DNA of 64,000 nt from Clostridiaceae bacterium (GCA_902363375.1 CABIZX010000001.1:1488001-1552000), one strand, 5' to 3'. Positions 1 to 9,527 are shown, counted from the first letter of the stretch. Made by a program: numbers and translations. The notes: generated by a model not told the origin, from the letters alone.

Positions 1-120
1 ACTAATAAGTTTAATATACTTTTTTCTATATTATTTTATATGTAGATTTTATACATTTACTAATTTCTATGTAACAGCTCCAATTCTCCTTATAATCAAA
101 TATATACTATATATAATATA

Positions 121-143
121 AAAGACCAGTTTTTCTGGTCTTT
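121..143 (-). terminator. Rho-independent terminator
   Basis: A 9-bp perfect stem (AAAGACCAG / CTGGTCTTT) with a 5-nt T loop lies about 50 bases past the stop codon of the membrane protein gene at 194-568. T-rich sequence follows on both strands, so it may work in both directions. Confidence 0.75.
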
Positions 144-193
144 TTGCTATTATATATTTTCATTTTTAGATGATTTCTTAAATCTACTTGATA

Positions 194-568
194 CTATACA
201 TTGGCTTCTATATTAGTATTAGATTCATTTATCTTTTTAAGATTTGCATATCCCACAAAACTTAAAACCAAGCTCGGTACAACAAATAATATATATACTA
301 AAAATAATACTCCACCTACACTATATAATATACCTGCAGTTAATGCTAAACCTCTTTTATTAGTAAAATATGCTACCAAGTTAAATATTGTTGCTAATAC
401 CACAAGTATCATATGTGGTGTTACTAATGCAGCTGCTATTACTGCACCAGCTTGTTCTGTACCTTCGCTTCCGCCAATAGCTCCACTAAAGTATAAAATT
501 AAATAAATAGAATATGCTACCCCCAAAATAGCACCAACTAATAACGCTTTAGAATGTTTCTTTTTCAC
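194..568 (-). CDS. Small four-helix membrane protein, unknown function
   Basis: This 124-residue protein has a basic start (MKKKHSK) and then four hydrophobic segments, at about residues 8-28, 42-64, 74-96 and 98-110. That predicts a small inner-membrane protein. A glycine/glutamate-rich loop (GGSEGTEQAG) lies between helices 1 and 2, and the tail is polar. I do not recognise a family with a known role. It stands alone, with a terminator just downstream and no operon partner, so no function is proposed. Confidence 0.6.
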   Translation of the reverse strand: MKKKHSKALLVGAILGVAYSIYLILYFSGAIGGSEGTEQAGAVIAAALVTPHMILVVLATIFNLVAYFTNKRGLALTAGILYSVGGVLFLVYILFVVPSLVLSFVGYANLKKINESNTNIEANV

Positions 569-672
569 CCTTAACCCCTACCATATTTTTCTATGTTTAC
601 AAATATATTGTATAATATTAATACTTAGTTTGCAACCTTTAAAATTTATTAATAATTATAAAATAGTAAATA

Positions 673-706
673 AAAGTTCCCTTAAAACATAGTTTAAGGG
701 AACTTT
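673..706. terminator. Bidirectional terminator hairpin
   Basis: A 14-bp perfect stem (AAAGTTCCCTTAAA and its complement) has a 6-nt loop and A/T tracts on both sides. It lies between the genes at 194-568 and 819-1193 and would end the minus-strand transcript of the PH-domain gene. Confidence 0.75.
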
Positions 707-818
707 AAAATAATTCTTATTGACTTTATACTTAAATGTCCGTTACCTTTAGGATAAATCACATTTAAATTTTTCATTAACAGATTAATATAAAAATGAA
801 ATGTTATATCTGCTTATA

Positions 819-1193
819 TTAACCTCTTAAGAGTGCATTAGCTATTAATTTATCAAATTTACGAATATCTACTCCTTTCTGTAAATTTACTTTTATCTGA
901 CCCGCTCTAGTCCATAATTCAACTTCTGCATTAAGGTCAAAAAGTTTTCCGGCATTTTCAGTAGACCACATATTGATTGATGAATAAGGTAAAGAGTATA
1001 TCTCTACTTTTTTACCCGTAAGTCCTTGTGCATCTCTTACAATTAATCTCTTATTCGTAAAAATTGCGCTATCACGGAATGTTTTATAAGCAGCAACGGC
1101 TATCTCTCCGTCTACTAATAAATCATTGACATCATTTGGAATTGGACATTCAGATACTAGTGTCCATGTTAAAATACTTTGTGTTTCTGCCAT
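819..1193 (-). CDS. PH-domain (bPH) protein
   Basis: A 124-residue soluble protein that looks like a single bacterial pleckstrin-homology domain. The visible hallmark is the central strand motif 'IFTNKRLIVRDAQG' at about residues 44-57, followed by an 'IYSLPYSSI' strand and a C-terminal amphipathic helix (about 108-122). Bacterial PH proteins of this size are widespread in Firmicutes and mostly uncharacterised. The neighbours give no functional clue. The gene is monocistronic, with a terminator about 110 bp downstream. The family call rests on the motif pattern only. Confidence 0.65.
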   Translation of the reverse strand: MAETQSILTWTLVSECPIPNDVNDLLVDGEIAVAAYKTFRDSAIFTNKRLIVRDAQGLTGKKVEIYSLPYSSINMWSTENAGKLFDLNAEVELWTRAGQIKVNLQKGVDIRKFDKLIANALLRG

Positions 1194-1434
1194 TTCATTT
1201 ACCCCCTAAACAAATTTATTCTCTATACTATTATTCTTCATATATTTACAAAACCCTACCTAAATTATTAATTCTTTAACTAAACTTTTATATTAAATTA
1301 ACAATTTTTTATATCAATACTAATATTAGCTATTAATATATGTTTTTTATTATAATAAACATATATTTCATTAGACTACTATAAATTATTACTAACTCTT
1401 AATGCTTTATTATATACTGAAACAAAAAAAGAAA

Positions 1435-1460
1435 AGTATTAAATAAATTAATTTAATACT
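1435..1460 (-). terminator. Terminator of the nickel-transport operon
   Basis: A 10-bp perfect stem (AGTATTAAAT / ATTTAATACT) with a 6-nt loop is followed on the minus strand by a T-rich run ending in seven T. It is about 170 bp past the cbiO stop. The rest of the gene-free stretch 1194-1628 is AT-rich with no coding signal I could see. Confidence 0.75.
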
Positions 1461-1628
1461 CTTCTTAATTGAGATTAGTCTAACAAAAAATGTAATCAGC
1501 ACCAACATATTGATATATTCTTAGCATATTAAACCTTAATGGTAATTACTCTTTGATACAAATTACTAATTTGGAATAATGAATCTACACCTTTCAATAA
1601 TATTGATATCACAAATCACCTTTTCAAA

Positions 1629-2390
1629 TTATTCTATACATTTTTTTGCTCCACAAATAGGGCAATTTTGAAATGAAAGTGGTATTTCTAATCCACATTC
1701 ATCAAGTAATGATTCATTTCTTAGAAGTTCTGTTGTTTTTCCATCTGCAACAACTTCACCTTCTTTTATTATAATAACTCTTGTACAAGTCTCAAGTATC
1801 ATATCTAAATCATGGCTAGTAATTATCTTTGTTTCCTTAAAATTATTTAATAAACTTATTACTTTTCTTCTTGATTTAGGGTCTAAAGCTGCTGTTGGCT
1901 CATCCATTATCAATATCTTAGGTTCCATAGATAATACACAGGCAATAGCAGCCGACTTCTTTTCTCCTCCTGACAATTTAAACGGAGCCCTATCTTTTAA
2001 ATGAGATATTCCAACTAACTCCAATGCTTTCATCACTCTAGTTTCAACTTCTTTCTCATCAAGTTTATAATTTCGTGGCCCGAAGGCTACATCATCATAA
2101 ACTGTTGTCATAAATAGCTGATCATCTGGATCTTGAAACACCATTCCTAGTTTTTGACGTAATTCAGGTAACGTCTTTTTTGTCAACTTCATATTCTCTA
2201 CTAAGATTTCCCCACTGTTGGAAAGTATAGTTCCCATCAAAAGCATAAGTAATGTAGACTTTCCGGCACCATTTGCACCTATAATTCCTATAGATTCCTC
2301 ATCATGAACGGTAAATGATATATTTTTTATTGCAGTATACCCATCTGAATATGTAAAATTTAAATTTTTAACTTGGAGCTTACTACTCAT
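1629..2390 (-). CDS. cbiO: Energy-coupling ATPase of a nickel/cobalt ECF transporter
   Basis: This is the ABC ATPase that drives the metal uptake system encoded with cbiQ and cbiM. It has a Walker A motif GANGAGKST (about 37-45), a Q-loop near FQDPDDQ, the ABC signature LSGGEKKSA (about 139-147), Walker B ILIMDEP and the H-loop at TSHD. These are typical of CbiO/EcfA ATPases (253 residues, usual length 250-280). The C-terminus ends in a cysteine cluster (NCPICGAKKC), which could bind metal. It is the last gene of the operon, 8 bp after cbiQ. Nickel rather than cobalt is inferred from the neighbouring hypA and hypB; the ATPase does not reveal the substrate. Confidence 0.9.
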   Translation of the reverse strand: MSSKLQVKNLNFTYSDGYTAIKNISFTVHDEESIGIIGANGAGKSTLLMLLMGTILSNSGEILVENMKLTKKTLPELRQKLGMVFQDPDDQLFMTTVYDDVAFGPRNYKLDEKEVETRVMKALELVGISHLKDRAPFKLSGGEKKSAAIACVLSMEPKILIMDEPTAALDPKSRRKVISLLNNFKETKIITSHDLDMILETCTRVIIIKEGEVVADGKTTELLRNESLLDECGLEIPLSFQNCPICGAKKCIE

Positions 2391-2398
2391 ATATTTTG

Positions 2399-3199
2399 CT
2401 ACCCCCTAAACATTGAACCTAAAAGCATAGATATATTATAGATTCTTGCTATGATAAAAAATGAACTCCATGCTGATAAATACACAAAATCCATAATACC
2501 TAATTTTCTAATATTGCCAGAATTGTATTCTCCCTTAAAACCTCTCAACTCCATGGCTTGATATACTCGCTCAGCTCTATCAAAGGACCTAAGTATCAAC
2601 TGACCTAAAAAAGTTCCCCACTTACTTAGATGTATCCCTCTTTGTCCCGGTGCCCTTAATGCATATGCATTTATCATTCTAAAAACTTCATCCATTAATA
2701 CAGATATATATCTATATGTTAGTAGTAGTTGTAACACAAAAATTTTAGGTACTTTCAACATTCTCAATGCCATAGCTAACTTGTCCATACCTGTAGTTGC
2801 AATTAATAAAATACTAGCCATCACTGTTAATGTACTTTTAATAAAAATGGATAAAAACATAATCCATCCCATTGAAATAGATATTTCTCCGATAATTAAC
2901 ACTTCATTATTAAATATTAAATTTAGTATTCCAATTCCTATAATAAAAGGTTCTACAATTAATATTTTTTTAATAATAGGAATAGGTGGTATCTCACCTA
3001 AACTAATTATAACTACAGGATACAAAATAAAAGATAAAAGACCACTAACTTCATATTTATCAAAGGATATAACTACAATTATATATATAATTGTAGTTAT
3101 TAGCTTCGTAGTTGGATGAAGCTCATGTATTAAACTTTTTCTCTGTGCTAGGTCATCTGTAAATCTCATACTATATATAGAATCTAGTCCGTTTTTCAT
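2399..3199 (-). CDS. cbiQ: Transmembrane component of the nickel/cobalt ECF transporter
   Basis: A 266-residue polytopic membrane protein of the CbiQ/EcfT family. It has four to five hydrophobic segments between residues 30 and 150 and near the C-terminus. The cytoplasmic region contains the coupling-helix motifs of the family: 'ALRMLKVPK' (about 142-150) and 'YQAMELRGF' (about 217-225). These short A-R-G-type motifs contact the ATPase. It sits between cbiM and cbiO, 36 bp after cbiM. The protein transmits ATP hydrolysis to the substrate-binding M component. Confidence 0.88.
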   Translation of the reverse strand: MKNGLDSIYSMRFTDDLAQRKSLIHELHPTTKLITTIIYIIVVISFDKYEVSGLLSFILYPVVIISLGEIPPIPIIKKILIVEPFIIGIGILNLIFNNEVLIIGEISISMGWIMFLSIFIKSTLTVMASILLIATTGMDKLAMALRMLKVPKIFVLQLLLTYRYISVLMDEVFRMINAYALRAPGQRGIHLSKWGTFLGQLILRSFDRAERVYQAMELRGFKGEYNSGNIRKLGIMDFVYLSAWSSFFIIARIYNISMLLGSMFRG

Positions 3200-3235
3200 A
3201 TTAAATCAAACCCTTATTAAGATTTTTTAGAATTC

Positions 3236-4306
3236 TTATATGAATTTCTTTTTTTCAATATTTAACTTTATTTTCTTTTTTGAGAAACTTATAGTAAATC
3301 CTATGAATCCTACTAATATTAAAGTCATTAATCCACCAACTATACCTGAAGCACTTGTTCCAGCACTAATTGAAGGCCATGCCTCTTCATCTTGTGAAAC
3401 AGATTCTTCCTTATTGTTATATTCTTTTGTTTTAAAGTCATAGTCAGGTAAAAATGCTATTTTACTTTGCACTTCTGATAATATTTTATGAATTCTGCCT
3501 TCAGTTTCAATCTCTGTAGTTCCTGCAATCTTCTCAATAGACCATTCTAAGCCATCTGGATTTGAAGAGGCAAACCAAGAAAATATACCACCTACTAAAG
3601 CCACCGCTATTATAAATGGTATTAATACTTTTTTCATAGATATATTTCTAGAAGTTTCTTTCTTCGCCGACATGTCTATAATCTCTGGTCTTGCTTTCCA
3701 AACAAAAGTAACAACTGCTGATGTAATAAGACCTTCTACTATTCCTATTGCCAAGTGTATTGGCTGCATTAGCAGTACAAAGGTTCCAAAAGGTAATTCA
3801 GTCTTGCCTGATAAAAAGGTTTGAAGTACAACACTAAAAGCTCCAATTTGTAGACCAACAAAAGTAGATGCCATTGAAGCTACAAAAATTTTCTTTGGTG
3901 TAATATCTTTGTTTATAATCCTTTTATAAATTAATGGATAGGCTATAAAACAAGTATAAAATCCAAGATTAAACACATTACACCCATAGGCTAATAATCC
4001 TCCATCTCCAAAAAATAATGCCTGTATCAGTAAAATTGAAGCCATGGCTAAAAATCCCTCATAGGGTCCTAATAGTATTGCAAGGAGCATTCCTCCACCT
4101 ATATGCCCACTTGATCCAGTACCCGGTATTGAAAAATTTATCATTTGTGCTGCAAAAACAAAGGCTCCCATTACTCCCATTAGAGGAATTTTATTCTCCT
4201 CCATATCCACTTGTATCTTTTTAATTGAATATGCTGTAACTCCTGTCGTAGCAACCAACATGGTTCCACCGACTATGGGAGAAATTAAGGCATCTGCCAT
4301 ATGCAT
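3236..4306 (-). CDS. cbiM: Substrate-binding component NikM/CbiM fused to an N domain
   Basis: A 356-residue membrane protein. The N-terminus MHMADALISP is the family's metal-binding start: His2 and the free amino terminus are known to bind Ni or Co in this family. Helices fill residues 1-210. A C-terminal part (about 230-356) carries PDGLEWSIEKIAG, the signature of the CbiN/NikN accessory subunit, so M and N are fused. An RBS (GGAGGG) precedes the ATG. Transport of Ni2+ is favoured because hypA and hypB for nickel insertion lie upstream; Co2+ is possible. First gene of the cbiMQO unit, with a potential hairpin leader. Confidence 0.88.
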   Translation of the reverse strand: MHMADALISPIVGGTMLVATTGVTAYSIKKIQVDMEENKIPLMGVMGAFVFAAQMINFSIPGTGSSGHIGGGMLLAILLGPYEGFLAMASILLIQALFFGDGGLLAYGCNVFNLGFYTCFIAYPLIYKRIINKDITPKKIFVASMASTFVGLQIGAFSVVLQTFLSGKTELPFGTFVLLMQPIHLAIGIVEGLITSAVVTFVWKARPEIIDMSAKKETSRNISMKKVLIPFIIAVALVGGIFSWFASSNPDGLEWSIEKIAGTTEIETEGRIHKILSEVQSKIAFLPDYDFKTKEYNNKEESVSQDEEAWPSISAGTSASGIVGGLMTLILVGFIGFTISFSKKKIKLNIEKKKFI

Positions 4307-4332
4307 AATATCATCCCTCCATAAAATTTAAT

Positions 4333-4377
4333 GACCCAAAAAAGGTAAATTCATATATACTTAACCCTTAATGGGTC
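4333..4377 (-). promoter_or_regulatory. Hairpin in the cbiM leader
   Basis: GACCCA at 4333-4338 pairs with TGGGTC at 4372-4377, and an inner AAGG/CCTT pair adds to the stem. It sits between the DUF5692-like gene and cbiM, about 30 bp before the cbiM start. It has no T-run typical of a terminator. It may be an operator or a leader structure for the nickel transporter; it does not match a riboswitch I know. Confidence 0.35.
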
Positions 4378-4429
4378 TTATTTATATTTATATTATAATC
4401 TTGCTGTCCTACCTTACCTAAAAACTATT

Positions 4430-5425
4430 TTATGCCATAACCTTAATTTCTTTAAATTCATTAAGGTCAGTATATAATTCTCCTTTGTATGGATTTCTCT
4501 TTGTTTTCTTTATCGTATATATCATATATATAAATACAGCTATATTAACCCCAAGGGCCAATGCACCTAAAATTGTATATATAGTAGGATTATAAGTAGA
4601 TTTAACTACAAACATCCCTGAATCTTGGAAGCTTGGTAGAGTTTGAGCGAACATACACCATATAGCTAAAGTCTGAGCCCTATGTTGTAGCCAAGCACCC
4701 TTCCCAACAGAGAAAGCACAAAGAGTAGGAGCAAGAAGTAACGCAAAACCTGCATACCAAGAATGGGTAGGTATACAATTATAGGTATATACAAAATTCC
4801 ATAAATCATAGGCAATAATCCAGAACCAAAGCATATCTGGCCATAGCATATCCTTACTTTTATCCTTGGCAGTTTGTTTTCTAATTACTATTCCAAACCA
4901 ACCTGTTATAGTAATAATATTTAATATTCCTGCAGCTGCATTCATGTAGTTCCATGGTCCACCCATGACACCCATTACTTCACCTTCAATAGCTCCTGAA
5001 TTCACCATCCAATATATAGATCCTACTTCAATATCCCTTGCAACTGCCTCTAGAATATTAATAGCAAGGATTAATGGTGGAAAACATAGGGCTATTTTTT
5101 TATCTGACAATCTCCATACTACTTCTCCTGTAAGCTTATCTTTTTTCTCAATATGACGAATACACCAAAAACCAATACATCCAGCTGTAGCAGAGTAAAC
5201 CTTAGCTAGGTGGAACCAATCAGTATAGGTAATATCTTTTAATACTGTAAACCAACTAAATGTTAAAACAATTGGTAAAATAACAAAACTAAAAAATCCT
5301 GCCCATTTATTCCTTCTTGCAAACTCATTAAACAAGAACAAGGCTGCAAAAACAGTAAACCACATCCCCCATGCAGTAAAAAATGTTGCTCCTTCAGCAT
5401 AATTAAATTCAAACATATTATTCAC
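4430..5425 (-). CDS. Polytopic membrane protein, DUF5692-like
   Basis: A 331-residue integral membrane protein with about nine to ten hydrophobic segments, unusually rich in tryptophan and tyrosine (for example TAWGMWFTVF near the start and DMLWFWIIAYDLWNFVYTY at about 200-218). The sequence resembles the family annotated as DUF5692, but I give that name from memory. It lies between hypA (36 bp upstream) and the nickel transporter, on the same strand, so a role in nickel or hydrogenase metabolism is possible. No catalytic motif is visible. Function unknown. Confidence 0.6.
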   Translation of the reverse strand: MNNMFEFNYAEGATFFTAWGMWFTVFAALFLFNEFARRNKWAGFFSFVILPIVLTFSWFTVLKDITYTDWFHLAKVYSATAGCIGFWCIRHIEKKDKLTGEVVWRLSDKKIALCFPPLILAINILEAVARDIEVGSIYWMVNSGAIEGEVMGVMGGPWNYMNAAAGILNIITITGWFGIVIRKQTAKDKSKDMLWPDMLWFWIIAYDLWNFVYTYNCIPTHSWYAGFALLLAPTLCAFSVGKGAWLQHRAQTLAIWCMFAQTLPSFQDSGMFVVKSTYNPTIYTILGALALGVNIAVFIYMIYTIKKTKRNPYKGELYTDLNEFKEIKVMA

Positions 5426-5461
5426 CCTTTCCCCATTGATTTTAAAAACACTTTAAACTTT

Positions 5462-5803
5462 CTAATATGCTACTATTTCTTTAATTAAAAACTCTTTTCC
5501 GCATAACAATTCCCAGTGTCTATCTTTGCAATAAGGACATCCAACTCTATTTTCAATAAGTTTATAAACCTTATTGCAACTTTTACATAATACATTTCCT
5601 GGCAGTATCTCGATTTTTAACTTTGTAGCTTCTAGCATTGTACCGTCCACTGCTGCTGGATAACAATCTTCAATATATTTAGGAATCATGGAAGATAGCT
5701 CTCCAATCTGCAAAACAATGGTATCAATTTTTGTTAACTTATTTTTTTCAGCAAAATTCTCAACTGTCTTAACTACCTCTATAACCACCCCAAGCTCATG
5801 CAA
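5462..5803 (-). CDS. hypA: Hydrogenase nickel-incorporation protein HypA
   Basis: HypA delivers nickel to the large subunit of [NiFe]-hydrogenase together with HypB. The 113-residue length is typical. The N-terminal MHELGV supplies the nickel site (His2 of the conserved MHE). The zinc-ribbon site is CKSC (about 73-76) and CPYC (about 89-92). It is followed at 36 bp by the DUF5692-like gene, then the nickel transporter. No hydrogenase structural genes occur in the window, so the client enzyme must lie elsewhere. The RBS GGAGGTGTG precedes the ATG. Confidence 0.92.
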   Translation of the reverse strand: MHELGVVIEVVKTVENFAEKNKLTKIDTIVLQIGELSSMIPKYIEDCYPAAVDGTMLEATKLKIEILPGNVLCKSCNKVYKLIENRVGCPYCKDRHWELLCGKEFLIKEIVAY

Positions 5804-5871
5804 GGAAACACACCTCCATAATACAATTTATAATTTTAAATATACAAATATTTAAATATTTAAAATTATAA

Positions 5872-8550
5872 CTATTTAAATAAGTTTTTTAACTTTTTAG
5901 TTGTAATTCTTACTTTACGTTTAAGAACTTGCTTCACAACAACTGGTTTCATATCCTCGTAAGCTACCCCTTCTCCATCATATTTTCTTACAAGTGAAAT
6001 AGCATCAAACTTACATTTAGTTGTACATTGACCACATCCAACGCATAGGAATTCGTCTACCACCGTTGCACCACAGCTAAGGCATCTCTCTGTTTCTTTT
6101 TTGATTTGCTCTTCAGTAAGGGTACCACGTAAATCTCTAAAGGTGCTTTTAGATTTTTCCCCTTCTACATGTGCTATATTTTGCCTTGGAGTACGGTCAT
6201 ATCCTTGAATTTCTAAGTTTTCTTTATCTAAAGCATGATATTCTCTTCTATCACGTCCAATAATTAAACTTTGTCCTGGTTGTACATAACGATGAATCGA
6301 AATTGCTCCTTCTTTTCCTAGTGCAATGGCATCAATAGCAAATTTAGGCCCAGTTAATGCATCACCACCGGCAAAAACATCTTCTTCTCCAGTCTGTAAT
6401 GTAACTTGATCTGCCTTAATAGTATTATTTCTATTAAGTTCAATTTTACTTTTTTCTAAAAGTCCACCCCAATTTATTCCTTGACCTATGGAAAGCAGCA
6501 CAGTATCAGCTTTAACCATTATTGTATTATCCTCATCATAGATTGGACTAAATTTTCCTTCCTTATTAAAGACGGAAATACACTTTTTAAACTCTACCCC
6601 TATAGCGCGTCCATTTTCAATGATAATTCTCTTTGGTCCCCAAGAATTATTTATTTCTATATTTTCCGATAAAGCTTCTTCAATTTCCTCTGGTAAAGCA
6701 GGCATCTCTTTACGACTTTCAAGGCAATACATTTTTACTTTATCACCACCAATTCTTGTAGCCGTTCTTGCCACATCGATAGCAACATTTCCACCACCTA
6801 TTACTACTACATCGCCTTCAAGTTTCAAGTTTTTATCTAAGTTTACATCAGTCATGAAATCAATACCTGTAATAACATTTTCAGCTTCTTCGCCTTCTAT
6901 GCCAAGTTTTCTTCCTTCACAAGCTCCAATTGCAAGGTAAAAAGCTTTAAATCCTTGCTCTCTTAACTCCCTAAGTGTTACATCTTTTCCAACTTCAATA
7001 CCTGTCCTAAATTCAACACCTAATTCTTTTAATATCTCTATTTCTGCATTTATAACTTCTTTTTCAAGTCTAAAAGAAGGAATTCCTAAAGTTAACATAC
7101 CACCAAGAACCTTCTGTTTTTCAAATACAGTAACCTTATAACCATCGATTGCTAAGAAATAAGCACAACTAAGTCCTGAAGGTCCAGCCCCAACAATAGC
7201 TATCTTCTTACCATACTCATGCTTACGTTTAGGAACATATCGACTATCTATATTTAAATCTTGCTGAGCAATAAATTTTTTAATTTCATCAATAGCTACT
7301 GGCTCATCAATATCTCCTCTAGTGCAAGCAGATTCACATTTTCTAGGGCAAATTCGTCCACACACCGCTGGAAATGGATTTTCATGCTTTATAAGCTCAA
7401 GAGCTTCTCTATATTTTCCTTGAGCTGCAAGTTTAATATACCCCTGAACAGCAATATGGGCTGGACATTGAGTTTTACATGGACTTGTGCCTGTATCAAC
7501 TACATTCTTTCTATTTGTTCTATAATCTGGATTCCATTTATCCGGTCCCCATTCTGTGTCTCTTGGAGTATCAATTCTTTTTATCTCTGTAGTAACCGGT
7601 GTTTTAGAACATATCTTTTGACCTAATTGCAATGCATTAACAGGACAATGCTGCACACATTCCCCACAAGCAACACATTTTTCCTTATCAACTTTAGAGA
7701 CATAATTTGAACGTACCATATCAGCATTAATAAACATACTAGCAGTTCTTAGTGAAAGACAAGAGCATCCGCAACAATTGCAAATGGCATGAGTTTTACC
7801 TGAACCATCTAAATTAGGTATTTGATGCATTAATCCATTTTCTTCTGCCCTTTTGATAATTTCAAAAGCTTCTTCACGAGTTATTTGTCTACCTCTCTTT
7901 GTACGAATATAGTATTCCGCAGCATGCCCCATCTGAATACAGATATCTTCCTTTAAATGACCACATCCTTCCCCCATAGCTTCTCTTGCTGTACGACAAG
8001 AGCAATCTGCAACTGAAAAAATTTCATTTTCATTGAGATATTTTGAAACCTCTTCATAGGATGCTCTTCTAGTTTCGCCTTCGATAGCATGTTCTATAGG
8101 AATAACTCTCATAAGCCCTACCCCTACTGGAAAACTTCCTGCTGTCTTAGGTCCTCTAACTCTTCCATAAGCTTCAAAGGCTCTAGCAATCTGAGGGTAT
8201 TTAGCAACGTTTTTCTTATTGTTAACCATCATTTCCATGATTCCAGGAACCCAGGTGTCGTACCAGAATGTATCTACTCCTTCAATATTATTTACAAAGC
8301 AAACCCCAGCATCTGCTAGCTCTAATAAAAGCTCTGTAGTCTTTTCTATAGTTTTTCCACATAGCGGTGCAAGCTCTTTAGCTGTAGCCTTTTTACGTAT
8401 TTTCATACAAAGTGCTACCTCTGCCATTTCTTCTGTTACAACAGGCTCAAGAATCATATATTCAGGATCTGTAGATTTAATTTCGTTTTTCGAGCCTCTT
8501 TTTTTATTACTAATGTGATTTGCTAGGTCAAGTACCTTTTCCTTAACCAT
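5872..8550 (-). CDS. Multi-cluster 4Fe-4S / FAD-dependent pyridine nucleotide oxidoreductase
   Basis: An 892-residue soluble enzyme with four visible parts. (1) An N-terminal region to about 290 with a cysteine set (CSCRTAREAMGEGC, then CNCCGCSC). (2) A ferredoxin-type cluster, CVACGECVQHC, at about 295-305. (3) A glutamate-synthase-small-subunit-like domain (about 345-790) with CGRICPRKCE..C cluster ligands, an FAD fingerprint GAGPSGLSCAY and an NAD(P) fingerprint GGGNVAIDVA. (4) A C-terminal cluster, CVGCGQCTTKC, at about 838-848. Such proteins move electrons between NAD(P)H and ferredoxin-like carriers. Between hypB and hypA, it may be linked to hydrogen metabolism, but the substrate is not evident. 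Confidence 0.8.
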   Translation of the reverse strand: MVKEKVLDLANHISNKKRGSKNEIKSTDPEYMILEPVVTEEMAEVALCMKIRKKATAKELAPLCGKTIEKTTELLLELADAGVCFVNNIEGVDTFWYDTWVPGIMEMMVNNKKNVAKYPQIARAFEAYGRVRGPKTAGSFPVGVGLMRVIPIEHAIEGETRRASYEEVSKYLNENEIFSVADCSCRTAREAMGEGCGHLKEDICIQMGHAAEYYIRTKRGRQITREEAFEIIKRAEENGLMHQIPNLDGSGKTHAICNCCGCSCLSLRTASMFINADMVRSNYVSKVDKEKCVACGECVQHCPVNALQLGQKICSKTPVTTEIKRIDTPRDTEWGPDKWNPDYRTNRKNVVDTGTSPCKTQCPAHIAVQGYIKLAAQGKYREALELIKHENPFPAVCGRICPRKCESACTRGDIDEPVAIDEIKKFIAQQDLNIDSRYVPKRKHEYGKKIAIVGAGPSGLSCAYFLAIDGYKVTVFEKQKVLGGMLTLGIPSFRLEKEVINAEIEILKELGVEFRTGIEVGKDVTLRELREQGFKAFYLAIGACEGRKLGIEGEEAENVITGIDFMTDVNLDKNLKLEGDVVVIGGGNVAIDVARTATRIGGDKVKMYCLESRKEMPALPEEIEEALSENIEINNSWGPKRIIIENGRAIGVEFKKCISVFNKEGKFSPIYDEDNTIMVKADTVLLSIGQGINWGGLLEKSKIELNRNNTIKADQVTLQTGEEDVFAGGDALTGPKFAIDAIALGKEGAISIHRYVQPGQSLIIGRDRREYHALDKENLEIQGYDRTPRQNIAHVEGEKSKSTFRDLRGTLTEEQIKKETERCLSCGATVVDEFLCVGCGQCTTKCKFDAISLVRKYDGEGVAYEDMKPVVVKQVLKRKVRITTKKLKNLFK

Positions 8551-8644
8551 ATATTCCCCTCCCTAAAAATGATTATATGAAAGATATTAATAAAGTTATA
8601 AAATCCAACTTTATTTTTACACTAGTTAATAAATACTACATAAA

Positions 8645-8708
8645 AAATAATCAGCTTTTCTGATATATTAAGTTATAAAACATAATTACCCAAAGAAGCT
8701 GATTATTT
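8645..8708 (-). terminator. Terminator after hypB
   Basis: A 13-bp perfect stem (AAATAATCAGCTT / AAGCTGATTATTT) encloses a 38-nt loop, and a T-rich tract follows on the minus strand. It separates hypB from the flavoprotein gene, so the latter probably starts a second transcription unit. Confidence 0.65.
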
Positions 8709-8791
8709 ATAGTCAAATTTATATAAATTCTTAGATGTAATAATTTTAGAATTTTCAAACTATTTTTCACGTTATTTTTTATGCATTACCA

Positions 8792-9463
8792 TTATTTTGT
8801 TTTCCAAGTCTTCACTTCTGTACGTATCCAACTAAACCATTCTTCCATGCCCTCTCCATTCTTAGCTGAAATTGGAATAACTTTAATATTAGGGTTTAAT
8901 TCTTTTACTCTTTCTTTTACTGCTTCCAAATCAAATTCAAAATAGTCCATTGTATCCATTTTGTTAATAAGTAAAACATCCACTATTGAAAACATTAAAG
9001 GGTATTTTAAAGGCTTATCATCCCCTTCAGGAACACTTAAAATCATAGCATTTTTTGATGCACCAGTATCAAATTCTGCGGGACAAACTAAATTTCCAAC
9101 GTTCTCTAGTATAGCAAAATCTATATTTTCAGTGCCAAGTCCTTCTAATCCCTGTCTTGTCATATCTGCATCTAGATGACACATTCCACCTGTGTGGAGC
9201 TGAATTACTTTAACCCCTGACTTAGAAACCTTATTAGCATCTACCTCAGAGTCAATATCTGCTTCCATAACCCCAATATTTATTTCATTTTTTAAAGCTT
9301 CAATGGTTCTTAAAACAGTAGTTGTCTTACCTGAACCTGGTGATGACATAAGATTTAGTAGAAATACTCCTTCTTTTTTTAAGTCGTTCCTAAGTAACTC
9401 TGCTTGACGGTCATTGTTTTCAAAAACACTTTGCTTAATCTCTAAAACTTTGTACGCCTCCAT
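8792..9463 (-). CDS. hypB: Hydrogenase nickel-incorporation GTPase HypB
   Basis: A GTPase that stores nickel and hands it to hydrogenase together with HypA. Residues given from the chosen start: P-loop SSPGSGKTT (about 37-45), the metal-site segment GGMCHLDAD (about 92-100), and the G4 motif INKMD. An upstream in-frame start would add 38 residues, but that extension is hydrophobic and unlike HypB. The ATG at 9463 gives 223 residues, beginning MEAYKVLEIK, the normal length for HypB without a His-rich tail, and has a purine-rich RBS. The gene has its own terminator and a palindromic site upstream. Confidence 0.9.
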   Translation of the reverse strand: MEAYKVLEIKQSVFENNDRQAELLRNDLKKEGVFLLNLMSSPGSGKTTTVLRTIEALKNEINIGVMEADIDSEVDANKVSKSGVKVIQLHTGGMCHLDADMTRQGLEGLGTENIDFAILENVGNLVCPAEFDTGASKNAMILSVPEGDDKPLKYPLMFSIVDVLLINKMDTMDYFEFDLEAVKERVKELNPNIKVIPISAKNGEGMEEWFSWIRTEVKTWKTK

Positions 9464-9527
9464 ATATCCCCACTCCCATTTCATATATAAATTTATCATG
9501 TTATGTATTGTAAATAAATTGTAATAT

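Noticed and set aside
2781..3119. Long plus-strand frame opposite cbiQ
   Set aside because: Shadow of the membrane-protein gene. Ile/Asn-rich composition results from reading hydrophobic codons in reverse.
4333..4377. Cobalamin riboswitch before cbiM
   Set aside because: Far too short and without the conserved boxes. Only a simple hairpin is seen.
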